From contig DASPKX010000029.1 of the NCBI GenBank assembly GCA_035627835.1, positions 1 to 27,790 on the forward strand: a DNA stretch of 27,790 nucleotides. The letters are read 5' to 3'. A model generated the notes under the pieces. That model saw only the letters and a program-made list of their open reading frames with translations. It had not been told where the DNA came from and did no database searches. Both the position numbers and the translations under genes were made by a program. How positions within the stretch are numbered: position 1 is the stretch's first letter; the number at the start of each line of letters is the position of its first letter. Below are positions 19,229-26,073 of this stretch, piece after piece. This DNA is from DASPKX01 sp035627835 (GTDB taxonomy: Bacteria > Verrucomicrobiota > Verrucomicrobiia > Limisphaerales > SXQI01).

Positions 19229-20252
19229 CTCTCTGTCCACTCGCTATAGGAATTCGTTTGCGGAACACATGCACCGCCTCAGGGCGCTCGCTCAAAAACG
19301 CATTCGCGCGTGTGAGCGCCTGCGCATTTCCCGTCGCTGCTGCGTCCGACGCCAGCAACCGGTACTGATCATAGATCGGCTCCTCCAGCACCCCCAATTC
19401 CACTTCCAGAGCCGCCGGCATCGCCCGCCCGATAAACCAGACATCATCTACCTTCGTAGTCCCTCCCTGGCCAGCATTGTTGCGGAAAGACGAACGCACC
19501 ACGACGTTGCTGGCAAATGTGGGGGAATCCACGCTGTAATAAGTGTACCCGCTCGTTTCAACAGCCGCATAGTTCGTTGGCGCGGGAGTGGTGTAGGGCC
19601 GGCCGTCCGCATCCAACGGCGTCACTTTGAAATGGACCACACGCTCAGCAAGGCTCGCCTGACCGGTGCGCGGCCAGTCATGGGCTGCTCGGAGCGGTTG
19701 TCCCGCGCTGTTGGTCACGTAGAAGTTCGGGAGCAACCGGTTCTCCTGGTTGATGGCCGTTGCGTGAAAATTCGTCGAGAATCGCGCGAGCGTTCCCACA
19801 TGCAGCAAAGGCATGTTCGCTTCGTTCGTCGTGCCTGAGAAACGATACATCGTGGGGATCCAAACCTGTTTGTCACGGCGCAGGAACCAAACGGTTTGGA
19901 TCACGTTAGTACGGACAGCAACTGTCGTGTTGTTCGTCTTCACCACCTGAACAAAAGGCGGTAAGAATTCGAACGTCCGCACCTCGACGTTTGTGCCATC
20001 GGGATCGAACGGAGCAAAGGACAGCGCTGTTTGCAGCTCCGCGCTGATCAATTCCAATGCCGGCGCTCCCAACTCCTGCACGTTCACTTGCTTCACGCTG
20101 GTGCGAAGCGCGCGCTGCGTCTGATCAAAAATCTTGTACAGCACCAGCACGATCAACCCGGTCAGGGAGATCGACACCATCAACTCAATTAACGAGAACG
20201 CGCGGCGGCGCCGTTCAACGAAATTGCTGGGGTAAGAGCGCGAGAGCCGCAT
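19206..20252 (-). CDS. Verru_Chthon cassette protein C-like; GspJ-like minor pseudopilin
   Basis: A 348-residue protein with a type III (prepilin) signal: leader MRLSRSYPSNFVERRRRA, then FSLIELMVSISLTGLIVLVL with Glu at +5. The predicted cleavage is after Ala, not the more usual Gly. The following helix (KIFDQTQRALRTSVKQ) and the beta-rich exported domain resemble GspJ/PulJ, although it is longer than typical GspJ (about 200). It lies between the GspI-like and GspK-like genes, as GspJ does in type II secretion operons, and fits Verru_Chthon protein C in size and place. Its start overlaps the upstream gene by 38 bases and its end overlaps the downstream gene by 23, so coupled translation is likely. 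No ribosome-binding site is apparent. Confidence 0.85.
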   Translation of the reverse strand: MRLSRSYPSNFVERRRRAFSLIELMVSISLTGLIVLVLYKIFDQTQRALRTSVKQVNVQELGAPALELISAELQTALSFAPFDPDGTNVEVRTFEFLPPFVQVVKTNNTTVAVRTNVIQTVWFLRRDKQVWIPTMYRFSGTTNEANMPLLHVGTLARFSTNFHATAINQENRLLPNFYVTNSAGQPLRAAHDWPRTGQASLAERVVHFKVTPLDADGRPYTTPAPTNYAAVETSGYTYYSVDSPTFASNVVVRSSFRNNAGQGGTTKVDDVWFIGRAMPAALEVELGVLEEPIYDQYRLLASDAAATGNAQALTRANAFLSERPEAVHVFRKRIPIASGQRDERLVSK

Positions 20253-21030
20253 TGGTATATGAGTTTGGCTCGAAGAAATAGTAGCCAGCGATGTTGGTTA
20301 CATTCCCGTTGAGCAGGGTTCGATAAGTCTTCCGGTTGCGCCCGACGCGCCATTCATTGTTCACCTGATAAACCGGCCATTCAATCGTGAGCCGCAGTTC
20401 ATGCAGGTTCGCCACGCTATTCGCCGCAAACAACATTTCGTTCGTGTGCAGGTTGGCGATGTTGGTGTCGGAAGCTTTGCTGTCGTAAGGATTTGGGAGC
20501 GGCTGCGCTGGATTCAACTCCGTAGTCAAACGGTAGCGAAAGATGTTCGGGTCATTCGCATCCCGCCGGTCCACCGTGGAGCGGTTGATCGACCGCACGA
20601 TCGCTTGCACATTGGTGCGGAAATACGGGCTCGGTTGTGAGTACGGGAGAATGGGTCGCCGAATGGCTGGAGCCATAAGGGAGCCCACCACCTCTTCACC
20701 TGACCGGAATCGCGTTCCAATCGATACTTTTTTAAGCTGCGAAACCAGGCGGCCAGTGCGATCGACCTGTTTCTGCACGAGGAACACTTCCTCCACATGG
20801 TTGGTCAGATAATCCATCCCGCGCGCGCCGGTGCGAATGGCATTCATGAAAATGGCCGCATCGTCACCCACGAGCGAAGTGTCGCGATTCTCTTTCTGCG
20901 TCTCCATGCCCGCAGGCAGGATCCCCAGGATCGCCACCATGGCGATCACGACCACGCCCATCGCCAAGGCAACTTCCACCATGGTGAACCCATGGTCGCT
21001 GCGCGCGTTTTTCCTGAGCAAAATCTTCAT
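20215..21030 (-). CDS. Verru_Chthon cassette protein B-like; GspI/PilV-like minor pseudopilin
   Basis: A 271-residue protein with leader MKILLRKNARSDHG and hydrophobic helix FTMVEVALAMGVVVIAMVAI. The cleavage site is Gly|Phe and Glu is at +5. The V-E-V-A-L-A-M start and the following ILPAGMETQKENRDTSLV segment resemble GspI/PilV-type minor pseudopilins and the Verru_Chthon protein B profile as I remember it. AGGAGA (plus-strand 21037-21042) lies 6 nt before the ATG, the clearest ribosome-binding site in the cassette. The ATG overlaps the stop of the upstream gene as ATGA. It is predicted to be processed by a prepilin peptidase and assembled in the inner-membrane pseudopilus tip with its neighbours. 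Confidence 0.85.
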   Translation of the reverse strand: MKILLRKNARSDHGFTMVEVALAMGVVVIAMVAILGILPAGMETQKENRDTSLVGDDAAIFMNAIRTGARGMDYLTNHVEEVFLVQKQVDRTGRLVSQLKKVSIGTRFRSGEEVVGSLMAPAIRRPILPYSQPSPYFRTNVQAIVRSINRSTVDRRDANDPNIFRYRLTTELNPAQPLPNPYDSKASDTNIANLHTNEMLFAANSVANLHELRLTIEWPVYQVNNEWRVGRNRKTYRTLLNGNVTNIAGYYFFEPNSYTNAALALLPQQFR

Positions 21031-21869
21031 GGCTTGTCTCCTACGAGGGGCAGCACGGACGCGCGGCCGGTTAACGGGTCAATCGCAATCACCGGGTTGT
21101 TCGTGGTGTTCCCACGCGGCGTCTCAATCACTTCAGCAACCGGGTAAGTGCCGTTCGGCAAGCGAACCACGTTCCCATTCAAATCTCGCTCCAAAATCAA
21201 CGTGCCCTGCGTGATCTGGATGTATTCGTAATCTTTGCGAAACGGTGCGTCCGAATCGTACGGGGACGACAACAACCGGCCGCGGTAATCAAACGCAATC
21301 GTCGGCAACGGCACCGGGGCATTCGTGGCCGTCGGAAAGGGAATAGCCATGTAGAAGAATGGCCGATTCGTCACACCGATAGCCGGCCAGTTCTCCCATT
21401 GGCTCCGCGTGATCGAGGCCAGTTTGTTGGTTGCGATGAAAATGCCTTCCGGCAAATACCGCCACTCGCTTAGGTACCGCGGGTTTTCCGCGCCCGGTTG
21501 ATCGCCGAGATTCCGTTTGGCGAACATGATGTAACCGGAGTACTGCGCCTTAACACCTTCGAGCAGTTGCTTCTGCTGGTCCGCGTTCAAGCCGTTCCAG
21601 TTCTGACGAGCAATGTCCGGTGGGATGAATGCCACGTAAACAGTGCCCCGCCCATTGATCGCGCGGAGACGCGCTTCCGTGAGATCGTCCACCAACTGTT
21701 GCAAGGCCCCGCCGGTGATATTCGACTGGGTCAATCCCTTGAATGATGGCAGTGCAATGGCCGCAAGCGCGATGATCAACGCGATCACCACCATCAATTC
21801 AATGAGCGTGAACGCGAGCGTCCGCCGCGCGCTCCGCTTCAAACCTGGATTGACGACGCCGAATCTCAT
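21027..21869 (-). CDS. Verru_Chthon cassette protein D-like; GspH/FimT-like minor pseudopilin
   Basis: A 280-residue protein with a basic leader of about 19 residues, then FTLIELMVVIALIIALAAIA (Glu at +5). Cleavage is predicted after Ala. The following segment (LPSFKGLTQSNITGGALQQL, then DDLTEARLRAINGRGTVYVA) is the helix-to-beta transition typical of GspH/FimT, where arginines precede a beta-strand beginning V-Y-V-A. It fits Verru_Chthon protein D. It overlaps both neighbours by 4 bases (ATGA at 21866-21869 and 21027-21030). Its position right after the GspG-like genes is the GspH position of type II secretion operons. The role is inferred from family and order. Confidence 0.86.
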   Translation of the reverse strand: MRFGVVNPGLKRSARRTLAFTLIELMVVIALIIALAAIALPSFKGLTQSNITGGALQQLVDDLTEARLRAINGRGTVYVAFIPPDIARQNWNGLNADQQKQLLEGVKAQYSGYIMFAKRNLGDQPGAENPRYLSEWRYLPEGIFIATNKLASITRSQWENWPAIGVTNRPFFYMAIPFPTATNAPVPLPTIAFDYRGRLLSSPYDSDAPFRKDYEYIQITQGTLILERDLNGNVVRLPNGTYPVAEVIETPRGNTTNNPVIAIDPLTGRASVLPLVGDKP

Positions 21870-22783
21870 TGCCAGCTCAGAATGTTATCTTTGTTAGCAT
21901 CGGCGTTGGCCTTTGCGCTTCCGTTAACTGCTTGGTCGGGGCCTAAAGACCAAACCATGAAGCCACCTCGGTGCGCGTAAGCCTGACTTTGGGGGGTGGG
22001 TTTTGCGAGGCCAGTCAACCCGCGGATATTCTCGCCCTGCGCGGAACTCACAGCGGCCGAACCATAAAAGTCATCAATGGTTGATCCATCATAATTGAGG
22101 TCGAGCGAAATAATGTATGGGGAACCCCATGGATCGCGATAGACAAGGTCCGCGCCCACGCCAGAGCTGGTCACATCACTCACCATCTTTGCGTTTAAGT
22201 AAGGCGACTTCGTGTTCTCAGGGTTTTTTGAACGAGTGGCCGCATCACCAATGCCCATCAAAATCCCGATCACATGGGCGTTATTCGTGTAGTTGTTGCC
22301 AACTTGAACCGCGTTGCCGCGCTTGTTCACGAAGTACGTTCCGTTGTTCCCTGTGCCAAAGGTGTAGTCAGGGTTAACATCCGTGACACGCGAGCGAACA
22401 TCACGAGCCGCCGGGTATCGGTTATAGTCCGTGTTGTACTGTTGAATCGCCGCTGCAATCGTTTGGATCTCCGTCTTTGCCTTAGCCACAGCAGCCTTTT
22501 TCTTCGCGTTCCCCAAAACCGGCAGAAGCATCCCTGCCAGAATCCCGATGATGGCGATCACCACCAGCAATTCGATCAATGTGAAACCGCGCGCCCTTGA
22601 GCGCGGCACGGCGTTGCTCTTGTTCATATGAAATTTCATGAGTTTAGCGGATGTGCGTGTGCTCCAACGAAAACTCAGAGTTGCGCCCTGCGCAACCTCG
22701 CCCGGGGCGATCTCTATCACCGGCTCCCAGCTCTTGCTCTCCCAGCGCACCGGCACTTGAAATTGTTTCTCTGGCAGCGGCAT
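21866..22783 (-). CDS. GspG-like pseudopilin 2 (start uncertain)
   Basis: Prepilin-type protein with GFTLIELLVVIAIIGILAGM, then KAKTEIQTIAAAIQQYNTDY, YRDPWGSPYIISLDL and a C-terminal VWSLGPD and NKDNILSW. The DPWG motif and the acidic C-terminal loop are typical of GspG, the major pseudopilin, where the loop binds calcium. The start is unclear. ATG 22783 has a good ribosome-binding site (GGAAGGA, 8 nt upstream) and follows the previous stop by 4 nt, but it gives a 66-residue leader. ATG 22639 or 22627 gives normal leaders of 18 or 14 residues but has no visible ribosome-binding site. Mature protein is about 239 residues in every case. The gene overlaps the GspH-like gene by ATGA. Confidence 0.85.
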   Translation of the reverse strand: MPLPEKQFQVPVRWESKSWEPVIEIAPGEVAQGATLSFRWSTRTSAKLMKFHMNKSNAVPRSRARGFTLIELLVVIAIIGILAGMLLPVLGNAKKKAAVAKAKTEIQTIAAAIQQYNTDYNRYPAARDVRSRVTDVNPDYTFGTGNNGTYFVNKRGNAVQVGNNYTNNAHVIGILMGIGDAATRSKNPENTKSPYLNAKMVSDVTSSGVGADLVYRDPWGSPYIISLDLNYDGSTIDDFYGSAAVSSAQGENIRGLTGLAKPTPQSQAYAHRGGFMVWSLGPDQAVNGSAKANADANKDNILSWQ

Positions 22784-22787
22784 ACAG

Positions 22788-23543
22788 TTAGTCCTTCCAG
22801 TTACCAATAATGGTCGTCCGCCCCCCGATTATCACCTCAGCCCACAAATCGTAGGTCTGGCGATTGTGCCGGTTAGGGCTGGAGGCATCGTAACGCCAGG
22901 GGTTCAGCATGACCGGCCCACGTGTGTCTCCCTGCCGTTTGCCTGCGATCATCCGGGTCGGCGGGCCTGGGAACGGAACAACCAGGATCTCAATATCGTC
23001 AGGGTCATTGATCTCCGCGTACTGCGTGGCCTTTGGCGTAAACCTGGTGAACTTCACATCCAGCGGATCGCGCGCGGAGTTCTGAACGCCGCTTAACTTA
23101 AACACCCGCTTGTAAGTCTCCGCCGTAATTTCCTCATATGAGCCCAAGGTCAGAAAGCGGGAAGGATTGTTTGTGAAAATGCATCCGGTCAATTCGTAGT
23201 AGAGGGGCGGAAGCGAAGCGTTGTTCGTGTTATCCGGCGGATAAAACCCAACGGCAGCTTTGTAATTTTCAATCGCGCTCACCAGTGCCGCTAACTCCGT
23301 TTTGACGCGCGACTCGCGAAGTTTGCGGCTGGACACGCTCGAAAGGCCAACGACCAGCGCCGCCAGTCCGCCCATGATGGCGATCACCACCAGCAACTCG
23401 ATCAGTGTAAAAGCAGATTGAGGGAGCGCCGCTCGCTTGAGCCGAGCCGCTGCTCCCTCTTGGGCACATCCCGTTGGGGCCGAGCCCAGTGGAGTTCCCC
23501 ACCCCGTTTTTCTTGCCCCACTAAATTGTTCGTCGAGCTTCAT
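22788..23543 (-). CDS. GspG-like pseudopilin 1
   Basis: A 251-residue protein from ATG 23543 (a GTG at 23582 would overlap the antitoxin gene). The leader is long, 44 residues, ending PQSA. It is followed by FTLIELLVVIAIMGGLAALV with Glu at +5 and then a helix with KTELAALVSAIENYKAAVG and FYPPDNTNN, as in GspG. The C-terminal YDLWAEVIIGGRTTIIGNW occupies the place of the GspG calcium loop (normally like DLWSLGPDG) but lacks most acidic ligands. Cleavage is predicted after Ala. The ATG lies only 4 nt after the antitoxin stop, with no clear ribosome-binding site, so translation probably depends on the upstream gene. It is the first structural gene of the pseudopilus cassette. Confidence 0.85.
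   Translation of the reverse strand: MKLDEQFSGARKTGWGTPLGSAPTGCAQEGAAARLKRAALPQSAFTLIELLVVIAIMGGLAALVVGLSSVSSRKLRESRVKTELAALVSAIENYKAAVGFYPPDNTNNASLPPLYYELTGCIFTNNPSRFLTLGSYEEITAETYKRVFKLSGVQNSARDPLDVKFTRFTPKATQYAEINDPDDIEILVVPFPGPPTRMIAGKRQGDTRGPVMLNPWRYDASSPNRHNRQTYDLWAEVIIGGRTTIIGNWKD
22792..22798 (-). promoter_or_regulatory. Ribosome-binding site that favours the long start of pseudopilin 2
   Basis: The minus strand reads GGAAGGA, then 8 nt containing the upstream gene's TAA, then ATG at 22783. Neither later ATG (22639, 22627) has a comparable motif, so this site decides for the long form on sequence alone, against expectation for prepilin leaders. Confidence 0.5.
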
Positions 23544-23547
23544 CGAC

Positions 23548-23847
23548 TTATTGCTTTCGCATTTCCTGTTCCAACCGCTCACTCAGCCACTGCTTTATCA
23601 TGCTCTGATAATTCAAGAACCGCGAGCGGGCCAATCTCTTGATCCGCGCCAGCATCCTTGGATCCATCCGCAGCGTGATCGTTACAGACTCACTCCCCTC
23701 AGAACTCGCCGCCACCGCGCTTTCCATCAGGCGCATCGAGAGCTGCGTCTCCCCCCAGAAAGCGCCCTCTCCCTCCTCGCTGTCGAAGAGAGGCACATCT
23801 TCCCAGGTCGTAATCGTCTGGAGTTCGGCCCGTTCCATTATCAGCAT
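23548..23847 (-). CDS. CopG/BrnA-like ribbon-helix-helix antitoxin
   Basis: A 99-residue protein from ATG 23847 (TTG 23850 and ATG 23838 are alternatives). The C-terminal half, VTITLRMDPRMLARIKRLAR then SRFLNYQSMIKQWLSERLEQE, has the beta-helix-helix pattern of CopG-type antitoxins paired with BrnT toxins. The N-terminal half (TTWEDVPLFDSEEGEGAFW) is acidic and probably wraps the toxin. The start codon shares a base with the toxin stop (TGATG), a hallmark of coupled translation in toxin-antitoxin pairs. The protein presumably binds the palindromes upstream of the toxin and represses transcription. The next gene, a pseudopilin, starts 4 nt after this stop. Confidence 0.85.
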   Translation of the reverse strand: MLIMERAELQTITTWEDVPLFDSEEGEGAFWGETQLSMRLMESAVAASSEGSESVTITLRMDPRMLARIKRLARSRFLNYQSMIKQWLSERLEQEMRKQ

Positions 23848-24137
23848 CAACCCTGGCTGGCCAGAGAGTGATTTAATTTCTTCTGGTAAAAAAATCCTTC
23901 CTCCGGCGTGAACGCACGCGCGGAAATCACGCGTATTTGTTTCCCGTTGGTGCGATACACACTAAACACCCCGCCGCCGGTCGCCGACCGGCCCAAGTTA
24001 AAAAACCGGGCTTGAGCAGCGAACCTGCTTGAATCGGGCAGCAACCTCACAGCAAAAGGGTCTTCAAAGGACTCTTCTACGTCTTTTGTGGTCAAAGAAC
24101 CGTGTAATTGGATGGGCTGCCGCCAATCAAACTCCAT
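23847..24137 (-). CDS. brnT: BrnT-like type II toxin
   Basis: A 96-residue protein with the BrnT pattern: an N-terminal MEFDW, a central FEDPFAVRLLPDSSRFAAQARF, then FNLGRSATGGG, FSVYRTNGKQIRVISARAFT and a C-terminal (E)GFFYQKKL. BrnT proteins are RelE-fold ribonucleases that block translation when free. The conserved arginine-containing strand (IRVISAR) is intact. The N-terminus lacks the usual W-D-x-x-K-x3-N-x2-K-H-G motif (here DWRQPIQLHGS), so it is a divergent member. Toxin-first order is normal for BrnTA. Its promoter carries a palindromic operator. A GC-rich hairpin sequence lies inside the gene at 23976-23992. Confidence 0.82.
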   Translation of the reverse strand: MEFDWRQPIQLHGSLTTKDVEESFEDPFAVRLLPDSSRFAAQARFFNLGRSATGGGVFSVYRTNGKQIRVISARAFTPEEGFFYQKKLNHSLASQG

Positions 24138-24174
24138 ACCCGGAGCTGTTTATAAGGAACCTGCGGCGTCCATG

Positions 24175-24219
24175 CAATGTAATTACATTGTAATTACGTC
24201 CACACACCCCGTTTGTCAA
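24175..24219 (-). promoter_or_regulatory. Promoter and palindromic operator of the toxin-antitoxin genes
   Basis: On the minus strand a perfect TTGACA (-35, 24214-24219) is followed after 17 nt by TAATTA (24191-24196) as a possible -10; TACAAT at 24187-24192 is the alternative at a poorer 21-nt spacing. Over this region lie a 16-bp perfect palindrome CAATGTAATTACATTG (24175-24190) and a second GTAATTAC (24190-24197). The two GTAATTAC cores (24179-24186 and 24190-24197) are 11 bp apart, one helical turn, as expected for cooperative binding of ribbon-helix-helix dimers. The operator covers the putative -10 and start site, consistent with autorepression. Confidence 0.7.
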
Positions 24220-24260
24220 CAGGTTCCATGCCAAGTTAACCCGTTCTTGCACTCTGAATG

Positions 24261-24315
24261 GTAGGCCCGGTCCCCTGACCGGGCGTCCTTTCCTGATCTG
24301 CGGTCCCCCGACCGC
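24261..24315. repeat. REP-like paired hairpins, first headed by GTAG
   Basis: GTAG (24261-24264) is directly followed by the perfect 8-bp stem GCCCGGTC/GACCGGGC (24265-24284, loop CCCT). A second stem, GCGGTC/GACCGC (24300-24315, loop CCCC), follows 15 bases later. A GTAG head on a hairpin is the hallmark of REP elements linked to RAYT transposases. The pair lies just past the stop of the PQQ-propeller gene (24321) and may also act as its 3' end; no U-tract is visible. Confidence 0.55.
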
Positions 24316-24320
24316 TGCCC

Positions 24321-25853
24321 TCACAACTTCCCTACCGCCTTCGGCCTCGCCCCCTCCTGAATGGCGTACAACTTCGACATCGTCCCGATGTAAACCACAC
24401 CATTCGCCGCAGTGGTCGTTGCGCTGATTGGTTCCCGGAAATCGTGACGGAACAACACCTCCAACTGCTTTGAAGCTTTTAAGACCCAAAAATCACCCCT
24501 CCGGCTGCCAATATACACTTTCCCATCCGCCACCAAAGGCGACGACCAGAAATCCCCATTCGCGCCATGAACCCAGTTCGTCTTCCCGGTTTTCTGGTCC
24601 ACGCAGTGGATGTTCCGGGAAGTGTCCGCGATGAACACCATCCCGTCGTGAATGGCTGGGCTGGACAGCACATGCTTCTCAAGCGCGTAGGCCCAGACCT
24701 CGGCGTCTTTTGCGAAGGTGCCCGTGTTGTCCGCTCTGACTGCCTTTAGCCAAGCCTCGTTCTTCCCCCAAAACACATCACCCCCGCCCGCAAGGTAGAT
24801 GATTCCGTCCTGAAAAACGGGCATTCCATAGAAATTGCTCGGCCCTTCGCCACGGTTACCGTTAAAGCGATGAACTTCCTGCTTCGGCGCCTTAGGGTCG
24901 AAATCGTATTCATACACCTTCTGCAAGGTGGCCACCCCGGCCTGATCAGTAGGTTGATAAGGCGCGAAGCCATACAAGATCCCATTCCCGGCTGCCAGGA
25001 AGATGACCGGCTTCCCATCAATGCTCCCGAGCGAAGGGGCGGACCACGTCGCGTGAAAGATGTTCGGCGCAATCCCGAGGCGGTCCCGGGCCACCACTTT
25101 GCCCGTGTGCTTGTTGAAGACCAGGATGCTCGGAGCCTCAGGCGTGCGGATTTTCTTGTGCGTGTTGTCCACACCCGTGCTGGTGTTCACATAGAGGTAA
25201 TCACCGTGGATCAGGATAGAGCTGTGGGAACCGTCATGCGGCCAGATTCCACTGTCCGCCATCATGTCATGAGTCCAGATGATGTCCGCATCCAGTCTAC
25301 CCAACTCAAGTGGCTTTACCGGGGTGGTATTGGTCCAGCGGGTCATGTGCGCCGCTTCGTTGGTGAAAGAGCCGTCATTGCCGTTGGCCAGCCCTTCAAC
25401 ATCGAGGCACATCACCTCATGCCGATTGCTAACCAGGTAAACCCGTTTCCCTTCAACCGTGCCCGGTGACGAAATCCCGCTCTTCGGCCAATCGTGGTAA
25501 GGATCCTCCTCCCGCTTCGGAACCACCAGTTGCCAGAGCAGCTCTCCATCCGCTTCGTTGAAGCACATGAACACCCCACGGTCTCCTTGATGCTTCGGGT
25601 CGCGAGGCTCGCCATTGTTCGTCCCGATGAAGACCCGGCCGTCCGCAACCACCGGCGTCGAGTGCGACTCAGTTCCCAGAGGTGCGACCCATTTCACATT
25701 TCGGCCGCTCGGCAGATCGAAGCTTGTGGGCAGGCCAGTATCCCGGGAGATCATGTTGCGGCCCCAGGCTTCGCCCCACTGCGGCTGGTCCTTGGCTATG
25801 GAAACACAAACGGCTGCCGACACCAGCAACAGCCCACAAACACGCGGAAACAT
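24321..25853 (-). CDS. Exported PQQ-binding-like beta-propeller protein
   Basis: A 510-residue protein with a signal peptide (MFPRVCGLLLVSAAVCVSIA) and therefore periplasmic or outside. The rest is a series of PQQ-type propeller blades with the pattern TPVVADGRVFIGT, then DGELLWQLVVP, PSILVFNKHTGKVVARDRLG, SSPAIHDGMVFIAD, CVDQKTGKTNWVHG and SSPLVADGKVYIGS. No haem-binding CxxCH motif is present and I saw no dehydrogenase active-site signature, so it may be a structural propeller rather than a quinoprotein dehydrogenase. The ATG at 25853 has only a weak ribosome-binding site. A long perfect inverted repeat lies 52-85 bases upstream. The adjacent toxin-antitoxin promoter is on the same strand, but the hairpins and 184 bases between them suggest separate transcription. 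The substrate is unknown. Confidence 0.87.
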   Translation of the reverse strand: MFPRVCGLLLVSAAVCVSIAKDQPQWGEAWGRNMISRDTGLPTSFDLPSGRNVKWVAPLGTESHSTPVVADGRVFIGTNNGEPRDPKHQGDRGVFMCFNEADGELLWQLVVPKREEDPYHDWPKSGISSPGTVEGKRVYLVSNRHEVMCLDVEGLANGNDGSFTNEAAHMTRWTNTTPVKPLELGRLDADIIWTHDMMADSGIWPHDGSHSSILIHGDYLYVNTSTGVDNTHKKIRTPEAPSILVFNKHTGKVVARDRLGIAPNIFHATWSAPSLGSIDGKPVIFLAAGNGILYGFAPYQPTDQAGVATLQKVYEYDFDPKAPKQEVHRFNGNRGEGPSNFYGMPVFQDGIIYLAGGGDVFWGKNEAWLKAVRADNTGTFAKDAEVWAYALEKHVLSSPAIHDGMVFIADTSRNIHCVDQKTGKTNWVHGANGDFWSSPLVADGKVYIGSRRGDFWVLKASKQLEVLFRHDFREPISATTTAANGVVYIGTMSKLYAIQEGARPKAVGKL

Positions 25854-25904
25854 GATGCTGCAAGGTGCCTGAGCGGAGAGGAATTGTCAGCCCTGAAGGA
25901 GTTG

Positions 25905-25938
25905 CGGCGCTTGCAAGTCTTGCCACTTGCAAGCGCCG
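25905..25938. promoter_or_regulatory. Perfect 14-bp inverted repeat in the divergent intergenic region
   Basis: CGGCGCTTGCAAGT (25905-25918) and ACTTGCAAGCGCCG (25925-25938) are exact inverted copies around CTTGCC, followed on + by TTTCTT. Each arm contains the 8-bp palindrome CTTGCAAG, spaced 16 bp apart. It resembles a terminator on +, yet no + gene precedes it, and it lies 52-85 bases before the PQQ-propeller start on -. It could be a leader attenuator, a double operator or a repeat element. Confidence 0.5.
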
Positions 25939-26073
25939 TTTCTTAACCCAAACCAACCATGAATAGGACCGGCGACTACCATCCGGCCCAAAAGTTGTTC
26001 AGCAAGAGCCTTGCCAACGCATAAGTGAGAAATGCTTTCTTCCCCCGCTCTGTCGGCGGTCCTAAGCTCAGTC

